A stretch of DNA of 64,000 nt from JAAZLS01 sp964585925 (GCA_964585925.1 CAZPFS010000004.1:12003-76002); one strand, 5' to 3'; positions 25,934 through 34,316 are shown, numbered from the stretch's first letter. Notes: generated by a model from the letters alone, not told the origin. Program-made: numbers and translations.

Positions 25934-25961
25934 AAAAACGGGCGTGATTGTCACCACGCCC
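25932..25961 (-). terminator. Hairpin with T-tract on the minus strand
   Basis: GGGCGTG (25940-25946) pairs with CACGCCC (25955-25961). The A7 run at 25932-25938 gives a T-run only when read on the minus strand, so it would stop leftward transcription even though no minus-strand gene lies nearby to the right. On the plus strand it is only a hairpin after DUF554. Confidence 0.55.
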
Positions 25962-26112
25962 AACAGATATATATAAAAGAGGGGGTCAACTCATGATTAT
26001 TATAAGGCCCCAACATTACAGCCATATTACGGCCCCATTAAATTTTTGTTACACCGACATTTGTTGCTGCTGCAGTTCGGTTTAGTTCAATTTGTCCGAA
26101 GGAGGAAGGCTG

Positions 26113-27576
26113 ATGGATAAGCCGGGCAACCAGGTTTCACCGGCAAAGTTGCTGAAGGATAGAATCCTGGAACTGGAGCGGGAACTTGATGCGGTTATAA
26201 ACTTTTCATCGGACGAAATAATGGTAATCAGCGGAGATGGGATCATCTTGCGTGCAAATTCGGTTTTCGAGGAAAGCTACGGCTTAAAGATCGGAGATAT
26301 TCTGGGGCGTAGGACTTCCGATCTGGAGGATCAGAAGGTATTCAGCCCTTCGGTTACACGGCTGGTAATACAAAACAAGCGCCCGCATACGCTTATTCAG
26401 TCTCAGCGGGATGGGCGAAAGTTGCTGGTTACCGGTACCCCGGTGTTCGATGATGACGGCAATATTTTCCGGATAATCGTCAATTCCCGGGATATCACTC
26501 ACCTGAAAGAGCTGGAAATGCAGCTGGAGGAGGCGGAGCTGCTCAAAGATCGTTACTATCGCGAACTCCTGGAACTGCGCCAGAGTGATCCCGATGGTCG
26601 GAAAATCCTCATTTCCAGCCAACCTATGAGGGAAATGATCAGGACGGTGGAAAAGGTGGCTAAGGTTGATTCCACTGTGCTTTTGATTGGGGAATCGGGA
26701 GTGGGCAAGGGGATTATTGCCCGTTATATCCATGACTGCAGCCCGCGCAGGGAAGAGCCCTTCATTACGGTCAACTGTGGGGCCATTCCGGAAAACCTTC
26801 TGGAAAGCGAACTGTTCGGTTATTCCAGGGGTGCTTTTACCGGTGCCCGGAAGGAAGGAAAAGCCGGCAAAATGGAGGTGGCCGATCAGGGAACCCTTTT
26901 TCTAGATGAAATAACCGAATTGCCGCTTAACCTGCAGGTAAAATTGCTTCATGTGATCCAGGAAGGTATTATCAGCCGGGTGGGAGACAACCGCGAGATC
27001 CATCTCAATATACGGTTTCTGGCGGCTACTAACCGGGATATTGAAAAGATGGCAGCAGAGGGAAAATTCAGAGAAGATCTGTATTTCCGCCTCAACGTTA
27101 TTCCGGTGGAGATACCACCCCTGAGGACCCGGCAAGACGATATTGAACCCCTGGCCGAACATTTTTTAAAGTATTTTACCGGCAAGTATCATAAAAATAA
27201 AGTATTTGATCCGGAGGTGTTTTCATACCTTCGTCGGTACAACTGGCCCGGGAATGTTCGGGAGTTGGAAAACCTGGTGGAACGTCTGGTGATAGTTACC
27301 GACGGGGAACCGATCAGGGCTTTTCATCTGCCGGAAAATATCAGGGGGAGGTACCCGGTTTTTAAAACCCGCTTCGGTTCAGATTTCACCGTGCAGACCC
27401 TGGGGAACGCCGTCAAGGCAGTAGAAAAGGAGTTGCTAACAAAAGCCCTGTTGCGCTGCACCTCCACCTACGACATGGCCAGGCTGCTGGGGGTCAATCA
27501 ATCCACAGTGGTTCGAAAACTTCAAAAATATGGTTTAAAGCAGGAAAAATCTGCCGCCCGTAAAAAAAGCAAATAG
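26113..27576 (+). CDS. PAS-domain sigma54-dependent transcriptional activator
   Basis: 487 residues, starting at ATG 26113 right after AAGGAGG. An N-terminal PAS sensor (about 25-140, EIMVISGDGIILRANSVFEESYG) is joined by a helix to an AAA+ sigma54-interaction domain with Walker A GESGVGKG, the sigma54-contacting GAFTGA loop (SRGAFTGARKEG) and Walker B GTLFLDEITELP. A Fis-type HTH ends the protein (YDMARLLGVNQSTVVRKLQKYG). There is no receiver domain, so it senses a ligand or redox state directly. A sigma54 promoter with two dyads follows in the next gap, so its targets are most likely the downstream aminotransferase and aldehyde oxidoreductase genes. Confidence 0.93.
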   Translation: MDKPGNQVSPAKLLKDRILELERELDAVINFSSDEIMVISGDGIILRANSVFEESYGLKIGDILGRRTSDLEDQKVFSPSVTRLVIQNKRPHTLIQSQRDGRKLLVTGTPVFDDDGNIFRIIVNSRDITHLKELEMQLEEAELLKDRYYRELLELRQSDPDGRKILISSQPMREMIRTVEKVAKVDSTVLLIGESGVGKGIIARYIHDCSPRREEPFITVNCGAIPENLLESELFGYSRGAFTGARKEGKAGKMEVADQGTLFLDEITELPLNLQVKLLHVIQEGIISRVGDNREIHLNIRFLAATNRDIEKMAAEGKFREDLYFRLNVIPVEIPPLRTRQDDIEPLAEHFLKYFTGKYHKNKVFDPEVFSYLRRYNWPGNVRELENLVERLVIVTDGEPIRAFHLPENIRGRYPVFKTRFGSDFTVQTLGNAVKAVEKELLTKALLRCTSTYDMARLLGVNQSTVVRKLQKYGLKQEKSAARKKSK

Positions 27577-27616
27577 CAATGTTCGATACCCACCAGAAAA
27601 ATCTATGGTTTTTCCG

Positions 27617-27657
27617 CCAATGCAGTTAAGCATTGGAGCTTAATGCAATAATGCATT
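27617..27657 (+). promoter_or_regulatory. Paired upstream activating sites for the sigma54 activator
   Basis: Two dyads with the same architecture, AATGC-N6-GCATT, at 27619-27634 (extended to CCAATGC/GCATTGG at 27617-27636) and 27642-27657. Their centres are 23 bp apart, about two helical turns, placing both on one DNA face. They end 124 bp before the -24 box, the normal enhancer distance. Confidence 0.8.
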
Positions 27658-27781
27658 GATCCTATATTTCTTTTCTGTTCCGGCTTTAGCCTGTAAAAAG
27701 TGGGCTGGAAATTATCCCGTAAGGACAGGGTTTCCCAGGCAACCCGGGCCGGTTTGAGCTAATATTCACGCCTTGCCAGGG

Positions 27782-27797
27782 TGGCACGGTACTTGCA
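27782..27797 (+). promoter_or_regulatory. Sigma54 (-24/-12) promoter
   Basis: TGGCACGGTACTTGCA matches the sigma54 consensus TGGCACG-N4-TTGCA at every defined position. Transcription should begin near 27808, about 78 bases before the aminotransferase start. The 309-base gap 27577-27885 is otherwise taken up by the paired enhancer dyads. Confidence 0.93.
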
Positions 27798-27885
27798 TAA
27801 TAAAAATAATAGGCATTGTTTTCAATCGATTTTCGGACAGTCTGATTTAGTTGGGTTTCGGAATTAAATTCATCAAGGAGGTACC

Positions 27886-29226
27886 ATGACTATGATAGGG
27901 AAATTCGGGATGAGCGGTAAAGGTTTTCCCGGCCCCCGTTCTAAAGAGTTGATGAAAGAAAGAGATCAACATGTTCCGCGAGGAATATCCTACAATTTAC
28001 CGGTGTTTGTGGAAGAGGCTTCCGGTGCCCTGATCAAAGACATTGACTCCAACGTATTTATTGACTTTGCCGGGGGGATCGGGGTTTGCAATTTCGGACA
28101 CTGTCATCCCCGGGTAGTGGAAGCAGTGCGGGAACAGGCTGAAAAGTATATGCATACCTGTTTTATGGTGGCTATGTATGAACCGTATGTGGGCGTAGCC
28201 CGCCGCTTGAATGAACTGACCCCGGGAGACGGTCCCAAAAAAACCGCGCTGTTCAATTCCGGTGCGGAAGCGGTGGAGAACGCGGTAAAAATTTCCCGCC
28301 GCTATACCAAGAAGACCGGTATCGTGTCCCTGGAAAACGCATTTCACGGGAGAACCCTGTTGACCATGACCCTGACCTCGAAAGTAATGCCTTACAAATA
28401 TGGTTTTGGCCCCTTTGCTCCCGATATTTATAAAATTCCCTCGCCCTATTGTTACCGGTGTAAATTTGGCCTATCTTACCCCGGTTGCAACATTGAATGT
28501 GCTCGCTATTTGGAACATTTCTTCAAGGTAGAGTGTCCGGCAGATTATGTAGCAGCGTTAATTGCAGAACCGGTACAGGGCGAGGGAGGTTTTATTGTTC
28601 CACCCAAAGAGTATTTTCAGGTATTGCAGGACATCTGCCGCCGCCATGGGTTGTTGCTGATCATGGATGAAATCCAATCGGGATTTTATCGCACCGGCCC
28701 CAGGTTTGCATCCGAACATTTCGGAATTGTTCCCGACCTGATCACCACTGCCAAATCTCTCGCTGCAGGGCTACCGCTGAGCGCAGTTACCGGTCGGGCG
28801 GAAATTATGGATGTAGCCGGCCCCGGTGAAATCGGCGGCACCTATGGCGGCAACCCCTTGTCCTGTGTGGCTGCCTGCACAGTCATGGATCTGATGGAAG
28901 AAGAAAATATGGGGCAGAAGTCGCATCGGGTAGGGGATCTGGCCCGCAAGCGATTTGAAGAGATGAAACAAAAATATGAGATAATCGGCGATGTCCGGGG
29001 ATTGGGGCCGATGGTGGCCATGGAGTTGGTCAAGGATCGCGCTTCCAAGGAACCGGCGGCAGATGAAACAAAAGCCCTGTCCAAAAAATGTCAGGAAAAA
29101 GGGGTGCTGGTAATTACCGCCGGTGTTTTGGGTAATGTGATCCGCGTGCTGATGCCGGTGGTGATAACGGAGGAACAACTAAATCACGGTCTTGATGTTA
29201 TTGAGGAATGCCTGAAAGAGATATAG
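27886..29226 (+). CDS. gabT: Class III aminotransferase (4-aminobutyrate aminotransferase type)
   Basis: 446-residue PLP enzyme. Seen are DFAGGIGVCNFGHCHP, the cofactor-phosphate loop NSGAEAVENAVK, ENAFHGRT, EPVQGEGGF, the Asp in MDEIQSGFYRTG and the PLP lysine in TTAKSLAAGLPLS (Lys290). This pattern fits omega-amino-acid:2-oxoacid transaminases such as GABA or beta-alanine aminotransferase. Four cysteines in CYRC...C...C (CX2CX8CX3C) form an insertion near residue 190. AAGGAGG precedes the ATG. It is the first gene behind the sigma54 promoter, and the aldehyde oxidoreductase next door could take the semialdehyde product. Confidence 0.88.
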   Translation: MTMIGKFGMSGKGFPGPRSKELMKERDQHVPRGISYNLPVFVEEASGALIKDIDSNVFIDFAGGIGVCNFGHCHPRVVEAVREQAEKYMHTCFMVAMYEPYVGVARRLNELTPGDGPKKTALFNSGAEAVENAVKISRRYTKKTGIVSLENAFHGRTLLTMTLTSKVMPYKYGFGPFAPDIYKIPSPYCYRCKFGLSYPGCNIECARYLEHFFKVECPADYVAALIAEPVQGEGGFIVPPKEYFQVLQDICRRHGLLLIMDEIQSGFYRTGPRFASEHFGIVPDLITTAKSLAAGLPLSAVTGRAEIMDVAGPGEIGGTYGGNPLSCVAACTVMDLMEEENMGQKSHRVGDLARKRFEEMKQKYEIIGDVRGLGPMVAMELVKDRASKEPAADETKALSKKCQEKGVLVITAGVLGNVIRVLMPVVITEEQLNHGLDVIEECLKEI

Positions 29227-29238
29227 ACAGGCAGGATT

Positions 29239-29273
29239 ATTTCCGGGGAGGGCGTCGAGCCTTCCCCGGAAAT
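29239..29273 (+). other. 15-bp hairpin between aminotransferase and oxidoreductase genes
   Basis: ATTTCCGGGGAGGGC pairs with GCCTTCCCCGGAAAT (14 Watson-Crick pairs, one G-U) around loop GTCGA. There is no T-run after it, so it is more likely an mRNA processing or stability element that sets unequal expression of the two genes than a terminator. Confidence 0.7.
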
Positions 29274-29311
29274 AAAATAAGGGCAACCTGACAGGGGCAA
29301 GGAGTGAAAAA

Positions 29312-31075
29312 ATGACGGCAATGTACGGTAAGGCATTGGTAGTTGATCTGACTGGTTCCAATATCTGCGAAAAAGCGATCGAAAAAGAGGTTCTGGATAA
29401 TTATCTGGGGGGCAAAGGGCTGGGTAGTTATTTGATGTTGAAAATGATTCAGCCCGGTGTGGATCCCCTGTCGTCTCAAAACAAGCTGATTTTTACTACC
29501 GGACCTGCCACTGATACGCCGCTGCCCCCGGCAGGGCGGTATGGGGTGTTCAGCAAATCCCCTCTGACGGGAGTTTATGCCGAGGCCTACAGCGGCGGCC
29601 ATGTAGCGCCGGTAATGAAACGTACCGGCTATGATGCAATTGTTATTTCGGGGGCGGCCCCCAAACCCTGTTTTATTCATATATCCCCGGAGGGAGTCAA
29701 TTTTCACGATGCTTCGGACCTCTGGGGGCAGGAAACCGGTGACGCTGAAGAGGCGCTGTTGGAGGCGGTAGGCATAAAGGGTGCCCAGGCGGTGGTGATT
29801 GGCCCGGCCGGTGAGCAGCAGATAAAATTTGCCTGCATCAAAAACAATCGCTGGCGCAGCGCGGGGCGGGCCGGGCTGGGAGCAGTAATGGGATCAAAGA
29901 ATTTGAAGGGTATCGTATTTAGTGGAGATAAAAAGGCTCCGGTGGCCTATCCCGAGGAACTTACCAAATGGTGCCGAGAATTTGTAAGCGCAGGCAAGGG
30001 CAAACCGGATGCGCTGGCCTACCGGGCCAAGGGAACTCCCAACTTGGTAACGGCGGCCAACACGGTAGGATTTTTCCCTACCCGTTACTGGCATGAGGGA
30101 AAAATGGAGGGTTGGGAGAATATCAGCGCCGATTACATGCAAAGGGAGTTTGATGTAAAATCGCGTTCCTGTTTTCGCTGTTTCTTTTCCTGTGGCAAAT
30201 TGACCACGGTTACCAAGGGGAGACACAAAGGCTTGGTTACCGAAGGGCCGGAATACGAAACCATCTATTCCTTTGGCGGGTTATGCTGTATCACCGATAT
30301 GGCTGAAATTGTCTACATGAACGAGTTTTGTGACCGGTTGGGGATTGATACCATCTCTGCCGGCAATATTGCGGCGTTTGCCATTGAAGCCGGTCTCAGG
30401 GGCAGGCTTTCCAATGCTCCGGTGTACGGAGATGCGGATTCCATTGCGGAATTTCTGAGATCGGTCATTGAACGCCGGGGCGATGGGGCCATTTTTGCCG
30501 ATGGAATACGGGAGGCTGCGCGGAGGCTCGAGCTGGATGATCTGGCCATACATGTCAAGGGGATGGAGCCGGCCGGTTACGATCCCCGGTGCTTGAAAGG
30601 GATGGCGCTGGCCTATGCCACCTCCGATCGGGGCGCCTGCCACCTGCGTTCAACCTTTTACAAGGCCGAGCTGAGCGGTATGATTGACCGCAACCAAATA
30701 GAGGGCAAGGCCCGTATATTTGTGGATTTTGAAGATCGCCTGAACATTTTCGACACGCTGATCTTCTGTCGCTTTTACCGGGATCAGATCCAGTGGGAAC
30801 AGTTGATCGAGATTATTTATCTGCTTACCGGCGAGCGCCACAGTATCGGCGGTCTGCGCCGGATTGCTGCCAGGGTCCAGGACGCGACCAGGCGGTTTAA
30901 CCTGCGGGAAGGGGTTACCAGAGCTGATGATACGCTCCCTCCCCGCTTTTTCCGGGAGCCCATCAACGAGGGAAAAGATGTGGTATCCCCCGAGGATCTG
31001 GAGCAAATGCTGAATGAATATTATATTTTACGGGGTTGGAATGAAGAAGGAGTTCCCCCGAATAACAACCTGTAA
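29312..31075 (+). CDS. aor: Aldehyde:ferredoxin oxidoreductase (tungstopterin)
   Basis: 587 residues, family of AOR/FOR/GAPOR enzymes that oxidise aldehydes to acids and reduce ferredoxin using tungsten-bis-pterin. N-terminal LGGKGLGSYLMLK and GPATDTPLPPAGRY bind the pterin; the [4Fe-4S] cluster ligands are CFRCFFSC with a distal Cys in DTLIFCRFYRD; MGSKNLKGI and EGPEYETIYSFGG are further signatures. AAGGAG lies before the ATG. It follows the aminotransferase by 85 bases in the same direction, which suggests the substrate is the aldehyde formed by transamination. General aldehyde detoxification or acid reduction are alternatives. Confidence 0.93.
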   Translation: MTAMYGKALVVDLTGSNICEKAIEKEVLDNYLGGKGLGSYLMLKMIQPGVDPLSSQNKLIFTTGPATDTPLPPAGRYGVFSKSPLTGVYAEAYSGGHVAPVMKRTGYDAIVISGAAPKPCFIHISPEGVNFHDASDLWGQETGDAEEALLEAVGIKGAQAVVIGPAGEQQIKFACIKNNRWRSAGRAGLGAVMGSKNLKGIVFSGDKKAPVAYPEELTKWCREFVSAGKGKPDALAYRAKGTPNLVTAANTVGFFPTRYWHEGKMEGWENISADYMQREFDVKSRSCFRCFFSCGKLTTVTKGRHKGLVTEGPEYETIYSFGGLCCITDMAEIVYMNEFCDRLGIDTISAGNIAAFAIEAGLRGRLSNAPVYGDADSIAEFLRSVIERRGDGAIFADGIREAARRLELDDLAIHVKGMEPAGYDPRCLKGMALAYATSDRGACHLRSTFYKAELSGMIDRNQIEGKARIFVDFEDRLNIFDTLIFCRFYRDQIQWEQLIEIIYLLTGERHSIGGLRRIAARVQDATRRFNLREGVTRADDTLPPRFFREPINEGKDVVSPEDLEQMLNEYYILRGWNEEGVPPNNNL

Positions 31076-31270
31076 ACAAATTTTTATAGAAGTCAGCGGC
31101 GTTTGCCAGGAAGCCCCTGGTTATCCCCGGGATACCCCGGAAAAACCGATCCTTGACAATTTTGTAAAACCATATAACAATTATAAGTATCGGCGGTAGG
31201 AAAAAGCAGATTATTGTTGCTTCCGGCCGGGTGAGGATTATGATAATATAGGAATAACGCTCGGTCGGAG

Positions 31271-31501
31271 GTGGAATTTCTGAAAGCTTTGGCAAGGGAT
31301 ACAGAAAAAAAAGTACCGGAGATAAAACAGGATTGGTGTAAGGGATGTGGTATTTGCGTCTCCTTCTGTCCCGGTAAAGCCCTTTCCCTCAACAGCGCTA
31401 ACAAGGTAGAACTAAACACAGCTCACTGTACCGGATGCGGTACATGCGAAATGTATTGTCCGGACTTTGCAATCGAGCTGAGGGATGAAGGGGGCTTTTG
31501 A
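31271..31501 (+). CDS. korD: 2x[4Fe-4S] ferredoxin, delta subunit of 2-oxoacid oxidoreductase
   Basis: 76 residues at most, with two clusters CKGCGICVSFCP and CTGCGTCEMYCP. It is the electron-carrying small subunit of the four-part oxoacid:ferredoxin oxidoreductase encoded by this and the next three genes. The start is odd: GTG 31271 lies inside the only Shine-Dalgarno (GGAGGTGG, 31267-31274). In-frame CTG 31280, five bases downstream, or TTG 31289 fits ribosome spacing better. Its TGA overlaps the ATG of korA by one base. Confidence 0.9.
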   Translation: MEFLKALARDTEKKVPEIKQDWCKGCGICVSFCPGKALSLNSANKVELNTAHCTGCGTCEMYCPDFAIELRDEGGF

Positions 31502-32631
31502 TGAAAGGGACCAGGCCCAGATTAATGCAGGGTAATGAAGCCTGTGCAGAAGGAGCTATTACCGCCGGAGTCCGCTTTTTTGCGGGCTATCCCATAACCC
31601 CCTCCACGGAAATAGCCGAGCATATGGCGTCAAGGCTTCCGGAGGTAGGGGGTATTTTTATGCAGATGGAGGACGAGATTGCCAGTATGGCGGCAGTAAT
31701 TGGGGCCTCGGTAGGGGGTGTACGGGCTATTACCGCCACCAGCGGCCCCGGTTTTTCATTGAAACAGGAAAATATAGGCTATGCGGTGATGGCCGAGATT
31801 CCCTGTGTGGTGGTGAATGTCCAGCGCCTTGGTCCCAGTACCGGGGTTCCCACCGCTCCTTCACAGGGGGATGTGATGCAATCAAGGTGGGGCGCCCACG
31901 GCGACCATCCCATGATTGTATTTTGCCCCTCCTCGGTTCATGAAACCTACAATCTAACCATGGCTGCGGTCAATATAAGCCAAAAGCTTCGCCAGCCGGT
32001 CATTTTATTGCTGGATGAAATTGTGGGGCATATGAGGGAAAAGGTGTTTATCCCGGAAGCGGGTAAATTTATAGTAGGAAAGCCTGGCGATTGTTTCCCA
32101 AATGACTGGAAGCCCTATGATCGCCGGGGATTGACCCCTTTGATCCCTTTTGGAAAGGGCTATTATTATCATATTACCGGGCTGTTTCATGATGAAATGG
32201 GGTTTCCCACCACGGATTCAAAAACAGTTCAGTTTTCTCTGGAGCGCCTGCATTCGAAACTTGACGAGTACCGGGACGAGATCACTTTTACCAATTATTA
32301 CGGTCACCCGGAGCCGCAGGCGGCGCTGGTCGCCTACGGCTGTACCGTTCGCTCGGCCAAAGAAGTGGTAAAGCAGGTTTACGGAAAGGATCGTCTGCCA
32401 GCGGGGTTGTTGAGTTTGCAGACTATTTGGCCTTTCCCCGGGCGGGAGATTGAGAAATTGTCACAGCAGGTGAAGGCTATTTTGGTGCCGGAGCATAATA
32501 TGGGGCAACTGGTGGCGGAGGTCAAGCGGTATGTCTGCGGACAAGCGGAAGTGGTGCCCATCAACCGCTATGATGGGAAAATGATCACTCCCCGCCAGAT
32601 AAGGGAGGAGTTGTGCCCATGGGTGACCTGA
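31501..32631 (+). CDS. korA: 2-oxoacid:ferredoxin oxidoreductase, alpha subunit
   Basis: 376 residues. GNEACAEGAITAGVRFFAGYPITPSTEI is the N-terminal signature of the pyrimidine-binding subunit in KorA/VorB/PorA proteins, followed by MEDEIASMAAVIGASVGG and TSGPGFSLKQENIGYA. It decarboxylates a 2-oxoacid to an acyl-CoA with the beta subunit. Substrate could be 2-oxoglutarate or branched oxoacids; KGOR is favoured by the separate alpha and gamma chains, but this is not decisive. Start ATG overlaps the ferredoxin stop (TGATG) with GAAGGGGG upstream. Confidence 0.9.
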   Translation: MKGTRPRLMQGNEACAEGAITAGVRFFAGYPITPSTEIAEHMASRLPEVGGIFMQMEDEIASMAAVIGASVGGVRAITATSGPGFSLKQENIGYAVMAEIPCVVVNVQRLGPSTGVPTAPSQGDVMQSRWGAHGDHPMIVFCPSSVHETYNLTMAAVNISQKLRQPVILLLDEIVGHMREKVFIPEAGKFIVGKPGDCFPNDWKPYDRRGLTPLIPFGKGYYYHITGLFHDEMGFPTTDSKTVQFSLERLHSKLDEYRDEITFTNYYGHPEPQAALVAYGCTVRSAKEVVKQVYGKDRLPAGLLSLQTIWPFPGREIEKLSQQVKAILVPEHNMGQLVAEVKRYVCGQAEVVPINRYDGKMITPRQIREELCPWVT

Positions 32632-33518
32632 GTTCCCGAAATGGGGAGTTCCTGCGGATCGGAAAACTGCCCCATATCTGGTGCCCTGGCTGCGGAAACG
32701 GAATTATTACCGCAGCTTTTGTTCGGGCAATGGCAGAATTGCCCTGTGAACACCAAAATATAGTGGTGGTATCGGGTATCGGCTGTTCTTCCCGGGCCAC
32801 CGGATATTTGAATTTCAATACTTTCCATACCACTCATGGTCGGGCTCTAGCCTATGCCACCGGGTTGAAACTTGTCCGGCCCGAACTGATCATATTTGTG
32901 ATCATGGGAGACGGTGACTGCGCAGCCATTGGAGGCAATCATTTTATCCATGCTGCAAGAAGAAATATAGATCTCAAGGCAATTGTGATCAATAATTATA
33001 TTTACGGGATGACCGGGGGGCAGTATTCGCCTCTTACCCCCCAGGGCAAAATAACCAGCACCGCTCCAGGCGGAACCCTGGAGCGCCCCTTTGATCTGCT
33101 GGAGTTGGCCAGGGCCGCCGGAGCTACCTTCGGCGCCCGGGGAACTGTAGCCAATCCCCGGCAGTTGGAGCGCTTGATTGTAAGACAGGCAACTCATAAG
33201 GGCTTTTCGGTGCTGGAGGCGCTGTCTATTTGTCCCACCTCTATGGGGCGCAAAAATAAAGAAGGAAGCGCCGTGGATATGCTGCGTTGCCTTAAAGAAA
33301 AATCGGTTCTTTTGCCGGAAGAAATGGATGGAAAACAGCCCGCGATCATTTCTCCATGCTCTCCCGGGATGGAAGGAAAAGTCCTCACCGGAGTGCTGTA
33401 CACCCGGCAGGAACCCGAATTTACCGAGGAATATTACCGGATGATCAGCCGCTATTGCACCAAAGGAGATCCACAGGACGCCACCGGAGAAAATTGCAAG
33501 CGCGGCAGCGGAAAATAG
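32619..33518 (+). CDS. korB: 2-oxoacid:ferredoxin oxidoreductase, beta subunit
   Basis: 299 residues. CPGCGNGIITAAFVRA near the N-terminus, GIGCSSRATGYLNF, and the TPP/Mg signature MGDGDCAAIGGNHF...INNYIYGMTGGQYSP define the TPP-binding subunit. Cysteines in WCPGCGNG and SGIGCSS are the [4Fe-4S] ligands in related enzymes, with a third in ALSICP. ATG 32619 follows GGGAGGAG; it overlaps korA by 13 bases, showing a tight operon. Confidence 0.92.
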   Translation: MGDLSSRNGEFLRIGKLPHIWCPGCGNGIITAAFVRAMAELPCEHQNIVVVSGIGCSSRATGYLNFNTFHTTHGRALAYATGLKLVRPELIIFVIMGDGDCAAIGGNHFIHAARRNIDLKAIVINNYIYGMTGGQYSPLTPQGKITSTAPGGTLERPFDLLELARAAGATFGARGTVANPRQLERLIVRQATHKGFSVLEALSICPTSMGRKNKEGSAVDMLRCLKEKSVLLPEEMDGKQPAIISPCSPGMEGKVLTGVLYTRQEPEFTEEYYRMISRYCTKGDPQDATGENCKRGSGK

Positions 33519-33610
33519 CGGATAATAGATGTGGAAATCATGGGGAGGGCACATTTAAAGCCGGAACCGGTGTACTAACAGTGTTTGACAGCAAGGAGTG
33601 TTCATTTGGG

Positions 33611-34156
33611 GTGAGCGGCAGGCAGGAAATATTGTTAACCGGAACCGGGGGACAGGGATTGGTGCTGGCCTCAATTCTACTGGCGGAAGCGGCGGTTAAT
33701 GACGGTAAAAATGTAGTTCAAACCCAGTCTTACGGTCCCGAGGCGCGGGGTGGAGCATGCATGGCCGGGGTAATTATCGATGCAGACAATATCGAATATC
33801 CCCTGGTCACCTCTCCCGGTGTGTTGCTGTCCATGAGCAAGGCCTCGTATGCCAAATATATGCCGAAAGTGCCCCCCGGCGGGTTGGTGATTGTGGATTC
33901 AACATTTGTGGACGGCCCTCACGCCGGGCAGCACCGGATCATCGAGCTACCGATCACGAACATAACCCGGGAAAAACTGGGCAGCGGGCTGGTGGCTAAC
34001 ATAGTGGCGCTGGGAATGATCAATGCTGCATCCGGGCTGGTAACGGATGAAATGCTGACGGAAAGCATTTTACAGGGAGCGCCCGATGGAAGCAAGCGGT
34101 TAAATCTTCGGGCTCTGGAATTGGCCGGTTTGCTTTACCGGCAATATGGAGGGTGA
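33611..34156 (+). CDS. korC: 2-oxoacid:ferredoxin oxidoreductase, gamma subunit
   Basis: 181 residues, starting at GTG 33611 with AAGGAGTG nine bases upstream. ILLTGTGGQGLVLASILLAEA and QTQSYGPEARGGACMAGVIID are the signature of the CoA-handling gamma domain (POR gamma family). It completes the four-subunit complex. The 92-base gap after korB is longer than the other junctions of the cluster. Confidence 0.92.
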   Translation: MSGRQEILLTGTGGQGLVLASILLAEAAVNDGKNVVQTQSYGPEARGGACMAGVIIDADNIEYPLVTSPGVLLSMSKASYAKYMPKVPPGGLVIVDSTFVDGPHAGQHRIIELPITNITREKLGSGLVANIVALGMINAASGLVTDEMLTESILQGAPDGSKRLNLRALELAGLLYRQYGG

Positions 34157-34172
34157 GACCTGGGAGGCGAAT

Positions 34173-34201
34173 CCCTGGGGATTGGTTACCGATCACCAGG
34201 G
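34173..34201. other. Hairpin in the korC/vanX convergent gap
   Basis: CCCTGGGGATTGGT (34173-34186) pairs with ACCGATCACCAGGG (34188-34201) with one mismatch. It lies 16 bases after korC and before the 3' end of the minus-strand gene. Neither strand has a T-run, so it is at best a weak bidirectional terminator. The rest of the 160-base gap shows nothing. Confidence 0.45.
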
Positions 34202-34316
34202 GAAAATCGCTTGCCCCTTGTTATTAGGTGCAGGGCATCCCGTGTTGGGGCCGATTGCGGGGCGTGAATACCGCAAGGCTGCAAACCGCCCGTGCCCTGG
34301 GATTAATCCGCCTTGG

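Noticed and set aside
31076..31270. Second sigma54 promoter before the ferredoxin-kor genes
   Set aside because: No TGGC-N8-TGC pattern was found in this gap; a TTGACA at about 31154 has no convincing -10 partner.
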